64,000 nt of DNA, taken from Lepiota brunneoincarnata. Taxonomy: Eukaryota > Basidiomycota > Agaricomycetes > Agaricales > Agaricaceae. The stretch lies in the NCBI GenBank assembly GCA_023014365.1, contig JAEBUN010000017.1, positions 744,001-808,000 of the forward strand, written 5' to 3'. The stretch's first letter is position 1, and every line of letters begins with the position of its first letter. The translations under genes were made by a program, and so were the position numbers. Under the pieces are notes generated by a model. That model was not told the origin of the DNA. It worked only from the letters and a program-made list of their open reading frames with translations, and did not search any database. Shown here in pieces: positions 36,415 to 48,883 of the stretch.

Positions 36415-37127
36415 TGAAGAGAACTCGACTCTTCAGCACGTGAAAGGCGCCGAAACGAAACCGAAACACGATCGAAACACGATCGAAACAGCGCTAACAC
36501 GAACAAACAAAGGGGCGAGTGTGGTTGGCGGAACAACCACTGGGCTTCGAAAACCGGGAAAGACGAGATAATTGCGAGAGAGCGAGAGAGAGAGGGAGAA
36601 TGAGACTGAGAGGGAGTTTTTGGGTCCTATATTGACTGCCAAGCTCATAAGCAAGCTCAGAACTTTATATACAAGCAAAATATTTTACTGACTATGTTTT
36701 CTGTACCGAAATAGACCGAAAAATTCAGATATAATTATGCTAGGACAAATCTGGGGATAGTGAAGGTGAAACAGGGGAAGAATGAGAAGTTTTCGTGGCT
36801 ACAAGAACAGATATAAGGAAAGCTGAAGGGAACTAGTGAATGGGGTGGTGTGTGAAGCTCAGAAAGATCTAAATAAGGGAGAAAAACTTATGCTATGGTT
36901 CAAGTTCAGGGAAAGGAATAGAAAAGTAGTGAAAATTTATTTGGTAGGGAATGTAAGAGGTTTCAAGTGAAAGGGATATGTCATGAAATGATAACGGCTT
37001 TGTTCAGCTGGGCGCTCCGAGTTTCTTGATCTGAGTTCGGATTTCAGGTTCCGAGTTTGGGTTCTGAGTCCTACAAGAGGTGGCATAGGGCAGCCTTTGC
37101 AGGTGTAGCCACTTGCCCACCTCTACA
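36415..37127 (-). repeat. Gypsy-2 3' LTR (left end)
   Basis: On the plus strand it begins TGAAGAGAACTCGAC and ends CCCACCTCTACA; on the element strand this is TGTAGAGG...CTCTTCA. Compared with the other LTR most differences are CpG versus TpG/CpA, with this copy keeping more CpG. Confidence 0.92.
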
Positions 37128-37304
37128 TCTCCTGGGTACTTAAGAAACTGACCTCCCGGTCAGAGCAACGGTGGGTTTGCAAGCATTTGAGGGGAGCCAA
37201 AATTGTGGGACAGAGAGGTGGGAAGAGCATCAAGGAGTTATTGTGGGTGGGTACTGTGATATTGGCAGCGATGAGAGGAAGTGGTGAACAAGGTGGTTGA
37301 ACAC

Positions 37305-39638
37305 CTAATTCAGCTTGATGGGAGTTACATCCCAAGATGGGATTGAGCCTTCAATATGCAGGGATTGGTCCTGGTCGGCTGTCACTCGCTGTAACTCATC
37401 TTGATGGGAAGGTTCCATGTCATATGTGTGCTCCTCGAGGGCCTCAGGTGGCATATCCGTGATTTTCGTGACTGGTATTGTGTGAAGATCGCGTGGGTGA
37501 TAAGGGACGAGCTGGAAGGCTGCAAAGCGAAGCTTGGAGATTGAGCCATCAAGCTCAGCAAGAATGTATGATCCTCCAGTTGTCTTCCTGAGCACCATGA
37601 GTGGCCCATAATACCTAGGCTTGGTCTTGCTGCCCACATTGTGGTTGTATCATGAATTTCTGACCAAAACGAGAGAGCCAGGTGAGAAATCGAAGTTCCA
37701 AATTGAATTAGAATACTTCTCGTTGAACTGTTGTATAGACTCAAAATGAGCCTTGAGTACCATATCCTTAACCTTTGTCAGGTCCTGTGGCCACTTTTGA
37801 AGCTGAATTGCCTGGGCTGCAAGGAGATCAGCTGTTGAGAGGGGCTTGGTGAGATTTGGTGCGAGGTATGTAGCTTCAGCGAGATCGAAGGGAAGGAGGG
37901 GTTTGATGCCATGTGCTATGTAATAAGGTGAGTACCCCATAGATTTTTGAATGGATACTCATTCAGCCCAGAAAACGGAGGGTGCAACTGTAGTCCATCT
38001 TTTCTCATCTCCCTCAGCTGCCTTTACCAAGGCCTCTTGGACATCAAAATGTTGATGCTCCACAGGACCGTTCACTTGAGAGTTGTAGGGTGAGATCCGG
38101 ATATGATTTATCTTGTATTTTTGTGCAAGGAATTCGACTGCTTGTACGAAGGCGGGGCCATTGTCAGTTACTATTTCTTCGATAGCGCCCCATCTACAGA
38201 GGATATCTTCAAAAACAAAGGTTCCAAGGGTTCAGGCATTCTCAAGATGAAGCATTCGCCACTCAGGGTATGAGGATAGGGAGCAACGTGCGTGGATGAT
38301 GTAGCGGTAGCCATTTGACTTTGGCATGAACATTGTGTCTATGTAAGCTTTTCGGAAGAGGGTGAATGGGGTAGGGACCATAGGGGGGATATAGAAATGA
38401 TGGGAAAGTCTTGTCTGGCACTCGTGGCATGTTTGGATGTACCAGCGTATGTCCTGGTCGAGATGGGGCCACCAGAATTGTTCTAAAAGCCAAATTCGGA
38501 CGGTAAACATACCCTTGTGGCCCAGATCATCGTGAGCCTGTTGTATGAGCCTGTATCTTTGGTTCTCTGGTATCATGAGCTTGTGCTTGAGCTTGGCATC
38601 CTTTTTCCATAGCCTAGCATCCCATACAAAAAATCCTGCAGCAAAGCAAACAAGTTTCTTGAGTATATCTTCTGGCATGGCACTGGGTTGTTTTGGATCA
38701 TTTAGGAAGATCTGGACTTGTTGTAGATCGCGGTCATGTTGCTTTGCTTTTTCAGATCGTGGAATGATGGGCTTGGGAGGTGTGGCGGAGTCCAGGTGCT
38801 CACCCGACAGGATTTTGACTGGGTGAACACCACCAAAGTGATGGATAGGATTTGATTGCAAGATATAGGGGGAAGGGTAGGTTAGTTCTGTTTCGTTAAT
38901 GAATTTGATAGCGAATGTGTTTGAGGTCTATATCCATCCCAGTTCCTCCTGGCAGGGTGGTATCTGTGGCCCATTACCATGCGTTGTTTGAAGGGTGAAT
39001 GCATTTGCTGAATCGATCCAGTCTTCAAAATTGTCCATGACAGCAGGGTCTTCTGGGGCTCGGGGGTGTCGCGACAATCCATTGGGGCCGTGTTCCTTGC
39101 CAGGGACATGCCTAAGGTGAAAATCAAATAGTAGAATCCCCGATATCCATTGATTGATGGTTGCCGAGGGCTGAATATCAGGGTTGTTGATCATACCCTT
39201 GATGTATTTTGTGTTGACCTCCACAGCTAGGTTCCCAACTCCTATAATCCATAAACGGACATCCTTTAAGGCTCTAAACAACCCAAACAGCTCCAACTTG
39301 GCCTGGGAATAGCGAGATTCATGTTCATTGAGGGTGATGGAGCTGAACCTTGAGGGGTATCGTTTCACATCATCTCCCAGTTGTGATAGAATGTATCCAA
39401 CGGCAATCTTTGATGTGTCAACGCCTAGTATAACCTTATTAGTGCTCAAATAGTCTATTGCTCGAATGCAAGGTGAATTCTTCGCTAATTCCTTTAGTGT
39501 ATCCATTGCAGCCTGTTCTTCACTGCCAAACCTAAATTCCACTCCTTTCCTTGTCAACTTGACCAGAGGTCGTGAGATTGCGGCAAAATCCCGGAGAAAA
39601 ATTTGGAATGTACCAAGGGTACTGAGAAACCCCCACAC
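37305..39638 (-). pseudogene. Gypsy-2 RNase H and integrase
   Basis: From 39638 downward: WGFLSTLGTFQ and the RNase H region (KVILGVDTSKIAVGYILSQ); a spacer; integrase zinc region (HDDLGHKGMF...CHECQ, about 38380-38530); core with YIDTMFMPKS (about 38330), VTDNGPAFVQA (about 38155) and NSQVNGPVEHQHF (about 38060). Last is the C-terminal RYYGPLMVLRKTTGGSYILA ending DVTPIKLN at 37305. Stops near 38229, 37960 and 37650 are TGA where arginine fits. Confidence 0.85.
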
Positions 39639-39895
39639 TTCAGTGATGTTTGAGCATAATGGCCAGTCGAGGACCTTTGGATGCGTGAGGTATCAGGAAG
39701 CTGTCCAGTATACATACATAAGTGGCCTACAACCACAGTAGATGAGGTGCAGAATCGTGATTTTGGCCCTGAAAATGTTCCTCCAGCATGCTTGATCCGT
39801 TGTATAATTTGGTTGACATTCTGGAGATGTTCCCATACGAAACGTCAAACTCCAGGATTCTCGGCTATGGTCTCGTAGCCATCATTGATTTTGTA

Positions 39896-40851
39896 TCATG
39901 TTTTTGGCCCTTTAATTGGGACATTGTTGACGAAGGGAAGGGCAGTATGTGGGATTTCATCCTGGAGGAGGAACGTGAGATCACCTTGCTGAATTTGCAT
40001 TGAGTTGGTGTATCCCATGGGGATCAAGGTGAGGCGTAGAGTCCCAAGAGGAGATTGAAATGTGGTAAGATCGCGAGATTCAGGTGCTAGAGCACACTGG
40101 TCAAAGCCAACAAAGAGATCAAATATCCCATAGCATCCATGACTGCCAAAGGACTCAGCATATGTTTCTACAATTGGTGGAACTCCTGCATCCTTGATTG
40201 TGACAGCATTGAGGGGCTGAAGATCATGTACAAGCCTAAGTGATTTGCCATCCTTTTTGAGCACACAGAACCATCGTGATCGATAGGATGAGTTTGAAGG
40301 CTCGTAAACACCTCTGGCAATCTTTGCCTTGATGACCTCGACTACTTGTTGGAAGTTTCTGGGAGGGATGGGTATGTTTCGGAGCGACCAGGGGACATGT
40401 TCGATGGTGGGTATAACAATGGGATCAAAATATTCACTTGAGAACTTGCCCTTCTCGTCTTCGCTCCATGTGAACCCAAGTTCCTGGGTTCTGATTAGGT
40501 AATGGATCAATTTCTCTTCTTTGGGCCATAGGAACCCTTCAGGATTAATATTCATAGCTATTTTCCTTTCCAGCATGTAGTGGGTGCCAGGACTGAAGTT
40601 GGGTGGTGATGGGGGAGAACTGGTATATTGTGAAGGGGATCTGTTGGTATCTGGCGAACGATCCAATAATTTTCGGGGAGCGTAGTAGCTACTGGTTTGA
40701 CCCAGTTTGCAACCTTTTTGTAGGCATGGGTTGAGATTTCAGCTATTGGATAGGTTTCTGTGATGTCAATCTCATATATTTCTTGTGGGTGGTTTAACAG
40801 AGGGAAAGGGGAACTTGTAAAGGCCAGGGGTGAGATCATAGATAGGGACAT
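39896..40851 (-). pseudogene. Gypsy-2 reverse transcriptase
   Basis: Encodes RSRWFCVLKKDGKSLRLVHD, YGIFDLFVGFDQ and TLIPMGYTNS. At the catalytic F-x-D-D position the sequence reads FVNNVPIKGP (about 39911-39935): both metal-binding aspartates are Asn, each explained by one G-to-A change. The reverse transcriptase is therefore predicted inactive. Confidence 0.85.
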
Positions 40852-40958
40852 CGAATTGATGGGAAAGGGATTATTCTGATTGGAAGGTGTGACAGTTGTG
40901 TGGGAATTGGTTGGTTTTATACTATCTCCTCGACTGCAGTGAGCCGAATCCTTGATAT

Positions 40959-42092
40959 CTAAAAACCCGACCTAGAAGGGGCAGATGGTCGTGTCCTTAC
41001 CATGGTTGGAACTGTGATGGTCTCTCGTGTGTTGGGATTGAAGAGTGTGATATGGGAGTCGCCGTTGGAGTAATGGTGGGTCCTAGCTTGGGTTAAGGTG
41101 AGGAATGGCTGTCCTAGTAGCATCTTGTATGGCGCATTCTCAAAGACCTGGACCTGTAGATAAAAGATGCTGTTGCCAATATGCACCGGAAGGTCACGTA
41201 GAAGTCCCAGCGTTATTTCCTTTGTCGCGTTAGCTGATTCCATGATGATGCTTTGATCTCTAAGCAGGGGGAGACCCAGTTTCTCCCACACATCCTTTCG
41301 GATACCGATTACTTGAGACCCTTCATCGAGTATGGCATCCACCGTAAACTTGCCATTGAGTTCGAGGGGGATTGTGCGCAAATCTTCGATATGATTGGCG
41401 ACAATTACTGGGTTCTGGGCAGGTGACGATTGGTGGTGCAGAAGGGCTGAGGGGATTGAGTCTGTTTCATGCTCCGTGTTTTCGAATGTGGATATGTTTG
41501 CCGTGGCTGCCACTGGAACTCGGTGAGTAGTTACCTGCTCCTTCATATGCTTCCTGACCTCTGGAGCAATAGCGAGGAGCTCTCTCTGGGTGAGAGTGAC
41601 TGGGCCATCCAAACTTTGTTGTATGACGTTTTGGACCATCTGGGGGTCCTCAATCGGTGCTGCAAATCGGTATTGCTGATTCTGTGAATGGAAATCGGGT
41701 ATGGGAGCATTGGGATGGAAAGGTTTCAAAAGGGGGTTCGGTTTCAAGGCAGGAGCCTGCGGAACAATTGCTGGAGCATTCTGGGAGGGATTGGGCCAGT
41801 TAGAGACTGGTTTGGGGAGTGTTGGCAAGTTTTTGGCCTTTCCTATGTTCCCTGAACGCTTTTTAATCTCTTCCTGTTGTTTCATAGTAGCTAACGCAAT
41901 CGCTTCAAGCCTAGCAAGTTCCTCCTTATCTTCAGAGGTGTAGGAAGTGGAGTATGGCATTGTGGGGGGTGCGGGGACATTAAACGAGCCTAGGGCAGTT
42001 GATTGTGATGGTAACACTTGCAGAATGTTGGCCTGGGCTGTGGCAGTCGGAGGTGAGCAATTCTTGTGCCAATTATCAATTCGCTCCTTCAT
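40959..42092 (-). pseudogene. Gypsy-2 protease region ORF
   Basis: An open frame of 377 codons begins after a TGA that replaces an expected arginine. A Pro/Asn/Gln-rich linker precedes a retropepsin-like domain: FTVDAILDEGSQVIGI (about 41300-41350) with DEGS in place of the usual D(T/S)G, then IGNSIFYLQVQVFENA and KMLLGQPFL. A zinc knuckle CGFCSSTEHMFRHC lies just upstream (about 42190-42250). Confidence 0.75.
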
Positions 42093-43268
42093 ATTTCATC
42101 CAGAAGCAGCCTGAGGTGAGGCCTGAGTGCCATCAAGCATACAAACACGATTAGTGTTGTCCCAAATGCATAAACCGTGACGGATATAGTCATCAAGTCC
42201 TTGGCAGTGTCTGAACATATGCTCAGTGCTGGAACAGAAGCCACATGGCCAGGTCTGTCAGTTCTGCTGGGGATTTTGGTGGAATGAGGGCTGATATGGG
42301 GGCTGGGAGGTGTTATGGACAGGGCCAGCAAGTTTTCCAGCAAGATGGTTTAAAAACGTGTCAGAGGTCAAGATCTGTTCAATTGAGGACATATCAAAGG
42401 TCTGGCATGGTGACAAAAGTGCAGGAGCAGCAGGGGGAGAGGAATATGGTGATGCCGGTGATAAGGTGAAGGCATTTCCAGTCATCGTTCCTTCGAGCAG
42501 AAAGCGTGCTGCTTGCTCAACATCTGAGACATTCCAGGGCTCATCGATGGAATGCCTGGGGTCTTGGATACATAGCTGGGTGCGGAGTTGCTGCTGGAAT
42601 TCAATATGAAAACCCCCAATGAAGAGCTTGTTGCATTCTCGTCATGATATGAGGTCATGGTTGAGTAGCCAGGTTGATTTGGTGAGGAATTCCTGATAAT
42701 ATTCACCAAATTGAAGATGGTCTCACATAGGCATAGCAGCATGTTGTTCCATGAAGAGTTCAAAGTCTGTAACATTATAACGTGCATCATCTTCGGCTCC
42801 TGGATACATGGACATGATATCTAATTTGAAACGGACCCAGCTTCCACCCATGGCTGATGGTCGGCTCCTCCAGATGTCGTAGTGTTGTCTATCTAGATAG
42901 CTGATAGTATGGGTAATCTGCTCCATATCAGTGAGTCCACATTCTTGAGCTAGCATTTCTACTTCCTCAAAGAATCGTCGGAGTGATTGTGGGTGTCCGT
43001 CAAATTTTGGAGCATTTCGATCATAGCGAGAGGGCATATGGCGTATTTGGGGAGCATGGATAATGTATGGAGCTGGCTGGGGAAGGGGTGCTGGTGGGTT
43101 GGCTGGTGGGTTAGGGAAGTGAGCTGGACCAAAAGCTGGTGGTGGTACTCCAGGTCCGATATGGAAATGTTGAGGTTGGTATGCGGGGGGGCCATTTGCT
43201 GGTTGTTGGGGCACCTGAGGAGGATTTCCTGCTGGTGTGTTATCTGCTGGGATTTGTAATTCAGCCAT
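42093..43268 (-). pseudogene. Gypsy-2 gag
   Basis: The start is MAELQIPADNTPAGNPP at 43268. The N-terminus is Pro-rich, followed by the capsid-like YDRNAPKFDGHPQSLRRFFE and YLDRQHYDIW. The frame breaks near 42723 and again toward the zinc knuckle. Confidence 0.75.
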
Positions 43269-43324
43269 GAGCTTATTGAGATATCAAGTAACAATTTTAA
43301 ATTGAAATGGTTTTGAAGCCCCTT

Positions 43325-43339
43325 GCGGTGGGCTCCAGT
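43325..43339 (-). promoter_or_regulatory. Candidate tRNA primer-binding site of Gypsy-2
   Basis: On the element strand the sequence directly inside the 5' LTR reads ACTGGAGCCCACCGC. TGGAGCCCACCGC could pair with the 3' CCA end of a tRNA whose acceptor ends ...GGGCTCCA. The tRNA was not identified. Confidence 0.45.
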
Positions 43340-44051
43340 TGAAGAGAACTTGACTCCTCAGCACGTGAAAGTGCCGAAACAAAACCAAAACACGATCGAA
43401 ACACGATCGAAATAGCGCTAACATGAACAAACAAAGGGGCGAGTGTGGTTGGTGGAACAACCACTGGGCTTCAAAAACCGGGAAAGATGAGATAATTGCA
43501 AGAGAGCGAGAGAGAGAGGGAGAATGAGACTGAGAGGGAGTTTTTGGGTCCTATATTGACTGCCAAGCTCATAAGTGAGCTCAGAACTTTATATACAAGC
43601 AAAATATTTTACTGACTATGTTTTCTGTACCGAAACAGACCGAAAAATTCAGATATAATTATGCTAGGACAAATCTGGGGATAGTGAAGGTGAAACAGGG
43701 GAAGAATGAGAAGTTTTCATGGCTACAAGAACAGATATAAGGAAAGCTGAAGGGAACTAGTGAATGGGGTGGTGTGCAAAGCTCAGAAAGATCTAAATAA
43801 GGGAGAAAAACTTATGCTATGGTTCAAGTTCAGGGAAAGGAATAGAAAAGTAGTGAAATTTTATTTGGTAGGGAATGTAAGAGGTTTCAAGTGAAAGGGA
43901 TATGTCATGAAATGATAACGGCTTTGTTCAGCTGGGCGCTCCGAGTTTCTTGATCTGAGTTCGGATTTCGGGTTCCGAGTTTGGGTTCCGAGTCCTACGA
44001 GAGGTGGCATAGGGCAGCCTTTGCAGGTGTAGCCACTTGCCCACCTCTACA
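43340..44051 (-). repeat. Gypsy-2 5' LTR (right end)
   Basis: The 712-bp partner of 36415-37127. It has lost many CpG that the left copy retains, for example near 43365-43510. Confidence 0.92.
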
Positions 44052-44055
44052 GTAC

Positions 44056-45270
44056 GCATTTGAATAAGGATGTTGTGACACGATTGGGGCGCCTCACTGT
44101 GGTCTTGGACATCGATTTCAATAGCCCTTCCATTCATTGGGTCAGGCTTAAGGGACATCATCCACCCTTTGGGTGGCTGTGTCTTCTGGTAATCCTACCA
44201 GTGTTTCCTTGTCTCCACTTGCGCACAGCACAAAGAAAAAGTAAGCCAACCCCAGCCTCCGTTTCTCGGGCAGCTCCTCATCAAGTTCCTCAGCTATCTC
44301 GGAATCACTTCCCTCATCTTGACCTCGGAGCCGACTGGACGGGAGAAGGAGATCACGTCGACTCTCATGGAGGAACTCAGCAAGCAGAATGTGTTCGAAT
44401 CTCGGGAGGAATCATAGCTGAGGTAAGAGGCGCTGCAACATCTCTTTCTCGCTTTCCCGCACTTGCCTATTCCATGGTGGCTGGTTGGCGTGCTGGGCGT
44501 CCGCTGTCATGAACCACATGCAGACCCTTCGCATTTTCACTTGCTGCAAATGCGCACCGGATTCCCATACTTTTCTCCCGAGGTATCGTCCACTTCCCAA
44601 ATCATCCCCACAGCTCGGATCATGGTGCCATTGTCGAGGAATGCTCACTATCGTGTCTTTGATGAATTGCAGAGAATCAATCCTGATTGTGTTGCTGCAC
44701 TCGTAAAGAAGTTCATGAGTTATGCTGTACTTACTGGGAAGGGCTTAGCCGTGCCGGCCACTACCACACCGGGAGAACAGATTTTCAAAATCTCCGGAAT
44801 TCCAATAAGCTTATTGATAGCCCAGTGAGTGCCATCGTCGATACCGGATGACAATCTGCCACGGGACTTGGACGAGCGATGCTTAAGGAGTCTTGGAGGT
44901 CAGCTTACCCCGCCCCCCATCAGTCTCCTTAATAACCGTGTTGTTGGGTTCTCACATGACAGACGCCACCCTACGGCTGGTGCTCAGTGTGGACGTCTCT
45001 CGAGATGCACTATTCGTGTTGCATAAAGGCCCAGGCTCAACATTAGTATCTGTTCCTTCTCCCCCAATCACCCCACTTGGCAGATCTCACGGAAAGCCAT
45101 ATGTTCTAACACGTAAGACTATATCTGGGGAGCTTGTTGCCCGAATATACTAGCTTTATCCAAATGCCACAGCTGTGACATCGTCCTCCAATTCTTCGGC
45201 TTTGTGTATCAGTGGTGCGTCATCGCGATAAAGTACGCAAGAATTCGTGCGACATTGCTTTCTCAGAATA
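44056..45270. other. Host sequence beside Gypsy-2; no gene resolved
   Basis: Protein-like plus-strand pieces occur (for example TLMEELSKQNVFESREE near 44360-44410; MVPLSRNAHYRVFDELQRIN near 44620-44680; ATLRLVLSVDVSRDALFVLH near 44965-45030), separated by GT...AG-like gaps. This suggests an unresolved multi-exon gene, but no family was recognised and exon joins are uncertain. Gypsy-2 inserted just upstream. Confidence 0.3.
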
Positions 45271-45328
45271 TCCCCTTCTTCAAAAATCATCCACATGCGT
45301 CCAGAAGTAGTAAATGGGGAAGACTTAC

Positions 45329-47893
45329 TATCTTCCCTTTCTTCCCGGATAAAAATAGGGCTATCCTTCTGCTGAGCGGATCTCTGAGCTGATGAGCATC
45401 CTCCGGTGTTTGCTGAAGCAATTGCTTTATAAGCTCTCGCTCCTTTCGAAGTTCTTTGGAGATTTTGAGCTGCTGCACCCGGCCCGCATGTGTCTCATCA
45501 AGGCGTTTTTTCAAATCGACAAGTTCCTCCTGGAGCAAAAGGGTCACTGGTCTCTTCTCTGCGATCAACTCGTCAACGATCCTCCGGGCGCTGTCATATG
45601 TGTTCAAGAATCTTGCAGTCCGAGCGCCCTTCTCTATCATTTTGTTCCAGAACTTCCCTTGTAGCTCCCGCTCACGAACTTCCCCGGTTCCGTAATCCAC
45701 TCTGTCCCACATCGATGTTACTAGGATGACCCTGCTCATTGCCGAGCTGCCGCATAGCTCACTGAACACGCGTAGGTCACGCACGCCTACCTCATTGCTG
45801 GTTATTCGCTGCATGTACAGTATTCCCGTCAACTTGACGTTCTTTCGGTATCTTAGAATCTGGTAAGTATTTTGTGAACGCGAGAGGAAAATAATGTCAC
45901 GTTTTTTCCAACCATTTTCCGATCACGGTTAGTATTTCCATACCAGACCTAGCTGTATCATTGAATGGTGGGGTGTCGACCAGTATAATCCTTTGGCCGC
46001 TATCATAGTTATGCAGTGCAACGACCTGGACCTCACTTGTATGAGACGATAGTTGATGTCCTGCACGCGCTCCGGGTTGCTGGGCAAGCACATCGATGAA
46101 CTTGGATATGTGAGCCATTGAACCAGACATGTCATAGCCGAAGATATATTTACGTTGCTTCTGCCAGTTCCTGTGGGTCCCATTACCCTAATGGAGTTGA
46201 TGAGAAATTGCATTAAAGAGCAGAGATCACCATACGCGATGATTATGTCGCTGGGACGAAGTTGTTCGCTCGGTATGTTCCTGGCAATGACCTGGCGGGT
46301 GTCCCCTTGAGTCTCTTCTTCAATATCATGTTCTACGCCACTTTTACCAGGAGGTAAATCAGCACCTAAATGAGGTCAGTAGCCTGATAAATATCAATAG
46401 ACATTCCGTCAGTACCCGGTCGCGTGTCCACCCCAACTTGTTCCTGAGCATTGTACTCAGTTTCGCCCTCACCCGGAGGTAGATCAGCTTCTGTCAGTGA
46501 TTGAAATGAGTAAGCCAAAAAATATCAGTAGAAACTCTGGCACTACCTGTTCGAGGATCAACCTCAATCTCTTCCTCAGCAATACTATTGTCCTCGGTTT
46601 GAGCACCTGGAGGGTGGAATCTAATTGCCTGCTCTGTTGCAAATGGAAACAGAATTTTTCTGTCGGGGCTGCAAAGAACAATTGTTATATTGGTGCAGGA
46701 TGGCACACAGGAGAACACTCACTCTTGAAGCAGCTCGATCAGCTTTTTGTAACCATCACACCCTCGAAAGTGCCGCCACCCAAGCTGTAACATCCAGTCA
46801 TGAAGACCATCAAGCATCACTGCGAGAAAAGCATCTAGGCCCACTACGTCCAGTTTGAACCTTCGACAACGATCGATATCCACCGGGACATCTTCAACAA
46901 GCTGGACAGCACTGTCACATAATTTTCCTGCAACACACATCTGATCCCCGTCGGGCCGAGGTGGCTGTTTTAGCATCCAAAATGGACGACGACGCAGTAT
47001 TCCAGCTAGATATCTGACTGCAAGTGGTCTAAGGAGAGAATCTCCGGTTCCTGGTCCAGTGTCGTTCAAATCCAGATCTAAGTCACTAGAATTTATAATG
47101 ACGATGAAATTAATCCCAGAGGGACGTAGAGAACTTACCGGCATAAACCGAGTAGCTTTTCTATAATGGAAAGGCCCTCGCTGTGAGAAGCAAGGGCAAG
47201 AACGTCGGGAGCATGGGATTCTACGATGTCGTTAACACGGTTACACGATATGGTGACTAGAGCAAAAGGCTTCAGGAACTCCCATTGATGCTTATGGGAG
47301 CCGTCGTCATGCATTCGAAGAGCAGTGATTTGACATTTCATTTCGGAATCCGTCTTTTTCGCCGAATGGAGGAACATTAGCCTAAGGCCGGGATAACGGG
47401 TTGTGAGCACCACAATGCTCTGAAACGTCTGCAGTAGCGTTTCATTTGTTTGCTGTCTGAATATGGCACGACGATGATCAACCATCAAAGGTGAGAAGGG
47501 TGTTGTAAGCGAATCTTACTGATCCACAAAACCTATCAATCTGCGACACTCCTTCTCTAGTCTGCAAATATCTTGGCTAGGCTTCTCCGTTGTTGCCTTG
47601 AGGAGGAAAGTATGCAAGTCCATCAAGACTGATTCATAGTTCCCGTCAAAGATCTTCTCGATGTTTTGAGTGATCGCATCAGGACCTTGCCCTGCACAGT
47701 GCAAAAACCAGTTGGCGGTGGGCTCGATGAACGACGCTACCCTATCGATTCCACGCGCGATCGAACTCCCAGGACCACTGGGATACAGAGCGCGGGAGGG
47801 CTGGCGAACGGAAAAGGGAAGAGGAGGCGTGGTCTCGGAATTGGTGAGGAGCAAGCGTTGCGGTGGGCTGACTGTTGTCCCTTGCATATTCAA
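45329..47893 (-). CDS. Fungal P-loop GTPase-like protein with tandem repeat exons, at least 713 codons
   Basis: Nine exons join in frame: 47893-47520, 47456-47139, 47085-46723, 46668-46547, 46490-46416, 46365-46236, 46187-46154, 46100-45901, 45851-45329; a short last exon probably follows. The N-terminal ~350 residues are unrecognised. Three small acidic segments with PPG...DTR-type pattern (exons 4-6) look like repeats. A 34-nt exon encodes the P-loop VMGPTGTGRSN; the domain continues with RIILVDTPPFNDT, VKLTGILYMQRI, FSELCG, VILVTSMWD and a C-terminal coiled coil. This matches the AIG1-like GTPases common in Agaricomycetes, normally GxxGxGKS and DTPGFDDT. Here the P-loop Lys is Arg and the DTPG Gly is Pro, so GTP binding or hydrolysis is doubtful although the reading frame is intact. 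Confidence 0.78.
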
Positions 47894-48883
47894 GCCTCAG
47901 CCTGTGGGACGATGTTGCTGCTTGGCACTTTCGTTGTCACAGCATATATAAACCTAATATGAATGCATGAGGCACACACGCGCCATTCCATATCGAACTT
48001 CGCCTCGAGTGTTCATCAATAAGCACAGTACTAAACCTTCTTTCACTAGCCAAGGGGGAGCGGAACCTGACATCCCCCTGCTTAGGATGGGAACACTAAG
48101 TTGGTCGCATGGGCATGGACGAGTACGTCTCCATTGCAAGATATGTTGCTGCTCAGCACAACCTCGGAGACTTTCGTTCCGGAAAACATTCGGTTTTTGT
48201 GCACCGCCTCACACTGTGGCGAATTGCCCACCAGAATCCGTTCCCTGCTTCTGCTGAGCCATGATTACCTTCTCCATTCTTCATCATCATCTGCGCAGCA
48301 TACGCCGTGTTCTGCCAACAATACCAGATGTGGAGATAAGGCCTGAGATCTTGGGATACTTATTGAAAGTGTCGTGCGGGCTGACTAGAAGGAGCACCAC
48401 GTTTTTTAAGTCGTGGAGAACGCGTGCCCAGCTTCCAGAACGATTGATTGCGAATGATAGTATGTTTAACAGCATATGTTTGATAGCGGATCATATCGAA
48501 TGAGATGTCGCTCGTTGGTATTCATAAAATAGCAGTGACAAGCCCTGCGGCGCGTCAAAAATCAATAAACCACTACCCAAGACCAGGGTAATTAAACCTT
48601 ATTCATGTTTCTGGCCGTTAAATCACACCGTGACCCCTCTACCTCCATATCTACACAGAGGACATGACTGGTCCTCGTGGCGAAAGCTGTTGTCCTCTTG
48701 ATTCATGGGCTCTGCCCCGTAACCCCGCACACTGATAATATGGTGCTAATGATGAGATGCGAGTGCAACAATGCAACAATGCAGACCGTTAGCCCCTTCC
48801 GTGTGCGTGTATAAATGCTACACCTTACCCATCGATCCAATGCTTTCCTCCTTCGTAACAAAACCCCCCGTTGCCCTTTTAAC
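47894..48883. other. Intergenic; no supported gene
   Basis: This separates two divergent genes (the GTPase-like gene on minus, K1 on plus). A plus-strand segment 48261-48503 (EIRPEILGYLLKVSCGL) is protein-like but unidentified. The last part should contain the K1 promoter; an in-frame ATG at 48815 exists upstream of the chosen start. Confidence 0.3.

Larger units (their letters stand above)
36415..44051 (-). mobile_element. Gypsy-2: LTR retrotransposon, complete but inactivated
   Basis: This 7,637-bp minus-strand element has 713- and 712-bp LTRs and a 4-bp target duplication GTAC (36411-36414 and 44052-44055). The order from 43.3 kb downward is gag with a zinc knuckle, protease, RT, RNase H, integrase and an integrase C-terminal GPY/F-like domain. 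There is no chromodomain. Several TGA stops replace arginine, and the RT active-site aspartates are asparagines. It is unrelated in sequence to Gypsy-1. Confidence 0.92.

Noticed and set aside
44380..44420. tRNA gene suggested by GTGTTCGAATC
   Set aside because: A T-loop-like sequence is present, but no A-box, acceptor stem pairing or anticodon arm could be drawn around it.
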